Shown piece after piece: positions 22,001-28,000 of a stretch of DNA of 55,224 bases (positions are counted from its first letter, which is position 1; each line of letters starts with the position of its first letter). The translations under genes were made by a program, and so were the position numbers. This DNA is from CAZFVY01 sp964522665 (lineage in GTDB: Bacteria; Verrucomicrobiota; Verrucomicrobiia; Limisphaerales; CAZFVY01). The DNA lies in the NCBI GenBank assembly GCA_964522665.1, contig CAZFVY010000038.1, positions 1-55,224 on the forward strand, given 5' to 3'. The notes under the pieces are model-generated. The model did not search any database, had not been told where the DNA came from, and worked only from the letters and a program-made list of their open reading frames with translations.

Positions 22001-25000
22001 TACCGTCCCGTCCGGGGTGATCTTCCGGATCGCATTGTTGCCCGAATCCGCCACGTAAACATTGCCCGCGGCATCCACGGCTAAACCCCACGGTGACGAG
22101 AAGCGCGCCGCCGAGCCGACTCCATCGACGAAGCCAGCGGCGCCCGGAAGGCCCGCGAACGTGCTAAATTGGTAAACCGTCGGAAGATTCACGGTCAGCG
22201 AAGCGGAAGCGCTCGTGACCGAACCCACGTCATTTTGAACAGTGACGCCGTAACTTCCGGCGGCCGACTGCTGCACGTTTGCCAAATTCAACGTTTGATT
22301 GGTCGCGCCTGGTATCGGTTGCCCGTTCAGTTGCCATTGGTAGCTGTAGGGGTGCGCCGTCACGTTCGAGACACCCACGCTGAAAGTAACGCTGCTCCCC
22401 TCTACGACGGATTGATCCGCCGGCTGGGTGACGATCACTGGCGCGAGTGACGCAAAATTAGCGGTAATGATGGCGTTACCGGAAATGAGCAAGTTTAGGG
22501 GATTAGCGTTCGTGCCCGCCGCGTCGCCGGACCAGCCGATAAAGGTGAAGCCCGGGTCCGCCACGGCCGTAAGCGATACCACACTGTTGCTGGGGTAGGT
22601 CGTTGAGCTACTGATGACTCCCTGGCTGGCCCACATTCGCGCGCCAAAATTCGCGATTGGGCTTCCGCCACCGATTTGTTTCAATACCCAGGCGCCTGTC
22701 GCGTCCCTCTGCCAGAAATCATTGCTGCTCGCCCCAAGCGCAATCCGCTCGTAAATCTTCAACGCCACCGACTCGTTCGAGGCCAAGCCGGAGAACTGGA
22801 CCGTCCACGTCAACGTCCCGCTCGCCGGCGGCGCGAATTGGAACCCACTGAATGTAAGCGCATTGGTGCCTTGGGCAACCGCAAGAGGCAGGCTGGCAAA
22901 TAGGAGCGTTCCCGGCGCGCCATTGGTCTGGTCGTTCGCGTAGAACCGAACCCGAACAGTCTTGTCCGGCGCGGGCGTAAGGTTTCCGACGTATTCGAAG
23001 CGAAACTGCGTAACGAGATTGTTGGTACCGAAGACGGGCGTAATCTGATCGCCAAATTCGGTGGCGGCAGAATAGGTCGAGCCGGAAAAGTTGGTTGAAT
23101 CATCGTAAACCAACACGGGTTGAGTAACATTTTGTAGAACTGCGCCGGAACCGGCCGAATTGAGGGCGAGGAGCTCGGGCGGCCCGGCGGGCGGGAGCGG
23201 AGTTCCTTTTCTGACGGTTTCGTTCGGGTATTCCAACACATATAGGTTGCCGGCGTTGTCCACCGCGACCCCGTTAGGGTTCCCGAAACGGGCGTTTAAG
23301 CCGATTCCGTCCGCGCTGCCCGTCGCCAAAGGTTGCCCGCCGATGGTGGAGACCACCCCGCTCGGGGTCACCTTTCGGATCGTCGCATTACCCGTGTCCG
23401 CGACGAACAAGTTGCCCGCGGCGTCAATCGCGATGCCCTGCGCGGCGCTGAACCGAGCGGCGCTACCCGTTCCGTCCACGCTGCCGTAGTTATTTGCCAA
23501 TCCCGCCACGGTCGTGACCACGCCCGCCGGCGTCATTTTCCAAATCGTAGCATGATTCTCGGCGCCATAGACGTTTCCCACGCCATCCACCGCCATGGCG
23601 GAAACAAAGCCGGCGATTGACCCCGGCAACGTGGTGACGGCGCCGGTCGGCGACACCTTGCGAATCACGTGATTGCCAGTATCCGCGACATAAATGTTGC
23701 CCGCGCTGTCCGTGGCCAAACTTTGGGGTCCGTCAAAACGCGCGCCGCCGCCCGTGCCGTCCGTTAATCCGGATTGGCCCGCGAGGCCAGCCAGCGTGGT
23801 CACCACGCCCCCCGGCGTCACCTTTCGTATCGTATCATTGCCCGAGTCGGCTACGTAAACCGTGCCCTCGGCATCAACGGTCACACCGTCCGGATAAAAG
23901 AACCGAGCGGCGCTCCCGATCCCGTCCACGCTGCCTCCCAACCCAGGTGATCCGGCGAATGTGGTGACCACGCCCGTGGGGGTGATTCTCCGGATCGTTT
24001 GATTCCCGGAGTCCGCGACATAGACGGTTCCCGTGGTGTCAACCGCCACCGCGCTGGGCTGATAGAACCTCGCGGCGCTGCCGGTTCCATCCGCGCTGCC
24101 GGCGTTGCCCGCGAGGCCGGCCAACGTCGTGAATAAGTAAGCGGTCGGGTTCGTCGCGACGGTCAAACTCGCCGTTTGGCTAGTCAAGGCCCCGAGGGCG
24201 TTGCTCACGATGACGGAGTAATTTCCCGCGTCCGACAACTGTAGATCGTTCAATACAAGGGACGAACCGGTAGCGCCGGCGAGCAGTCCGGTGTTCTTGA
24301 ACCATTGGAAGAAGAGCGGCGAGGAGCCGGCCGCCACGACGGTGAAGACAACGTTGGAACTGACATTCGAGTTCTGGCCCAACGGTTGACTCGTAATGGT
24401 AGGCGCCGCCGCGGGGAAAATGGTGACCGTCGCCGACGCTCTAGCTATCGTGCAATTAGTGGGGCTTGTTAACGTGACGGAGAATGTCTTGGCCGATGGA
24501 GTAGCGCCGGTCGCGGGGATGTTGACCAAAACCGCGCCGTTGGTGGAACCGGCGTTAAACGTAAACGTGCCACTCGCGAGGGCATAGTTGGTCCCGGCGT
24601 TCGCGGAGCCGTCTGCCGTTGAAAATTGAACCGTGACCGTCTCGTACGAGGGCGCCGAGAGAGTCAAACCCACCGCGACGTTTGACGTTCCGGTCAACGG
24701 CTCGATTACCGTCGCGTCATTGATCGTGACGGTCGGGGTTGTCGGGACGCCTTGCAGAATCACGTTATTACCGAAGTCCGTGAGGTAGATAACGCCCGCG
24801 GCATCCAGCGCAATCCCGAACGGTTGATTAAACCGCGCGCTGGATCCGACGCCGTCGGCGTATCCTGGAACCCCCGCCAAACCGCCAATCGTATTCACGG
24901 TGCCCGATGTCGTCAGCACACGGATGGTGGCGTTCCCAGGGTCGGTGATGAAAAGATTCCCCGCGGCATCCAGCGCCAACATGCGCGGCTGATTAAACCG

Positions 25001-28000
25001 GGCCTCCAACGCCGGGCCATCGGATGCCCCGGCGTCGGCGGTCAACCCGGCGATCGTCCGGACGATCCCATCGGGAGTAATCTTTCGAATTGTATCGTTG
25101 CCAAGGTCGGCGACGTAAACGTTTCCCTGAGCGTCCACAGCTACGCCAGTCGGCGAAGAAAAACGAGCGCTCGAGCCAGGGCCGTCGGCGCTGCCGCGGA
25201 CGCCGACGGCGCCGGCGATCGTCGTTACGGTCCCGTCGGGCGTTACACGACGGATGGTGTCATTCCCGTAGTCAGCGACATAAATATCGCCGTCCGCGTC
25301 GGTCGCTACCCCAATCGGCAAGTTAAACGTCGCCGCGCCTCCCACCCCATCGGCGCTGCCCGCCACTCCCGCGGAGCCGGCGAGGGTTACAACCAACCCA
25401 TCTGGAGTCACCTTCCTCAAGGTATTATTGCCCGTGTCGGCGATATACAGGTTTCCACTTGCGTCCGAGGCGACCCCATTTGGCGACCGCACGCTGGCGT
25501 TGTCCAGGGAACCGTCGGCGCTACCGACCCCTGCGATCAGCGTCGTGACGACGCCAGCCGGCGTAACCTTTCGAATCGCGACGTTGTACGCGTCAGCAAG
25601 ATAGGCATTGCCACTTGAATCGATCGTAATTCCATAGGGTCCTAGGAATCGGGCGGCGGCGCCGGTCCCATCGATGACGCCCGACGGCGCCGCTTGGCCA
25701 AAGGTCGAGGTCCCAGCGATAGTCCTGAAACTATAGGCGGGCGCCGGCGGCGGGGCCGGTCCAGAGTAAACCACGAGATTCGCGCCGGGACTCACCACCG
25801 ATCCGAGGGCATTGCTCACGATCACGGAAAAGGCACCCGCGTCGGCCGCTTGAACACTGGTCAGAACAAAGGCTGGGTTGGAGGCTCCCGGGATACTGAC
25901 GCCATTGCGCTGCCATTGGTAACTGAGGGGTTGAGAACCGGCCGCGTTGATCGTGAAGCCAACATCCGCGCCTGGATAGGCCGACTGAGAGTTCGGCGGA
26001 GCCACAACGGATGGCGCCAAGGCTGGTCCAATTGTACCGGTTCCCGACGCTTTGAGAACCGCCGCATTAATGGGGTTGCTCAAGGTGATCGTCAATGAAC
26101 TCGCCGATTTGATGGCGCTCTGGGGCAGGACGCTAACGGTCACCGTTTGACTAAGCTGGCCGGGGAGAAAAGTCAGGGTGCCGTTGGTGGCCACGTAATC
26201 GACACCCGCGACGGCGGTTCCATTCGTCGTCGCAAATGTGATCGAGGTTGGGAAACCGCTCGAACCGGGCAAAGTTATATTGAAAACCATCGATGTGCTC
26301 CCCGTGATCGCGGGCGTGACGGTCGCGTCATTAACCGAAAACGCGAGCGCCACCGGAACCCCTTTTCGAATCGTCCCGTTTCCCGTGTCCGCGACATAGA
26401 GGTTCCCGGACGCATCGATAGCGACGCCTTGGGGATGGAAGAACCGCGCGTTGACGCCGACGCCATCGATAGAACCCACGCTGCCCGCAAACCCACCTAC
26501 GGTTGAGACCTGTCCGTCCGGGGTAATCTTGCGAACGGTGGAATTACCGCTGTCCGCGACGTAGAGATCTCCGGCCGCGTCAAGGGTCAGCCCGGACGGC
26601 TGGTTGAACCGTGCCGCGCTTCCGACGCCATCCGCAGCGCCAGTTGACCCCAAATTCCCGCCGATGATCGTTTGCGTAATCCCATCGGGGTTGATTCTCC
26701 AAATGGTCGAATCTGACCCCACCGAAACGCAAATATTTCCGAGAGAATCGACGGAAACTCCACTGGGATTTCCCAGGTTTGAGATCGCGTCAAAACTGCT
26801 AACTGTTCCAGTCTGACTTACGACTCGGATCAGCGCATTCGTCGTGTCCGCCACGTAAACGTCGCCTTGGCCATCCAACGCGAGGGCGCGAGGGAAATTG
26901 AATTTCGACGCCGTACCTGTCCCGTCCATCCACCCGCTGACCCCAAGCTGCCCGGCCAGGATGCTGGCTGATCCCGCCGCGGTGATTCTTCGGATGACCT
27001 GATTGCTGGTATCGGCCACGTACACGGCGCCAGACGCGTCCACCGCGACGCCCAGCGGTTTTGCGAACTGTACATTGGACACGAACGCGTTGGTCGTTCC
27101 TGCGAAAGTGGATACGGTCCCGTCCGGGGTGATCTTCCGAATCGCATTGTTGCCCGAATCCGCCACGTAAACATTGCCCGCGGCGTCCACTGCTAAACCC
27201 CACGGTGACGAGAAGCGCGCCGCCGAGCCGACTCCGTCGACGAAGCCGGTGGCTCCCGCCAGTCCGGCCAGGGCGCTGAACTGATAAACTGTCGGGAGGC
27301 TGACGACCAACTCGGCGGGCGCGCTCGTCACCGAAACGAGGCCGTTCTGGACCGTAACGGTGTAGTTACCCGCGTCGGAATTCTGGACGTTGGCCAAGTT
27401 TAGCGTCTGATTGGTGGCGCTCGGTATTGGTTGCCCGTTGCGTTGCCATTGGTAGCCAAACGGCTGGGTTGCCACGCTCGTGGCGCCAACACCAAACGAT
27501 GCGCTGCCGCCTGGGGGAACGATCCGATCGGCGGGCTGGTTGGTAATCGTGATTGGCCAGTTCACGGTGACGGTGGCAACCGTGCTCGTGACTTCTCCGA
27601 AGACATTGAAGATGTGAACTCGATAGGCGTCCACGGGGCCGACTGCTACGTTGGTCAGGGTCAAAGTGGGTCCCGTGGCGCCAACTGCCAGGTCGGTTCC
27701 GTTCCGCTGCCATTGGTAATTCAATGGCGTGGCTCCGCTGGCAGTGACGCTGAGCGTGACGTTGGTTCCCGCCAAGGCGAACTGATTGGTCGGCTGAATC
27801 GTGATCGAAGGCGCGACCTGAGGGATGGGGGAAAAATTTGCGGTGACGTTTTTGTCCGAATTCAGGAAAACGCCTATCCGACTGGATGTTCCGCTAGCAT
27901 CCCCCGACCAGCCGGTAAAGACGTTGCCGGGCGCCGGCACCGGGACGAGATAAACCACATCGTTCACTCCGTAGCGTGCCGAGCGCGCCATCACGCTTGG

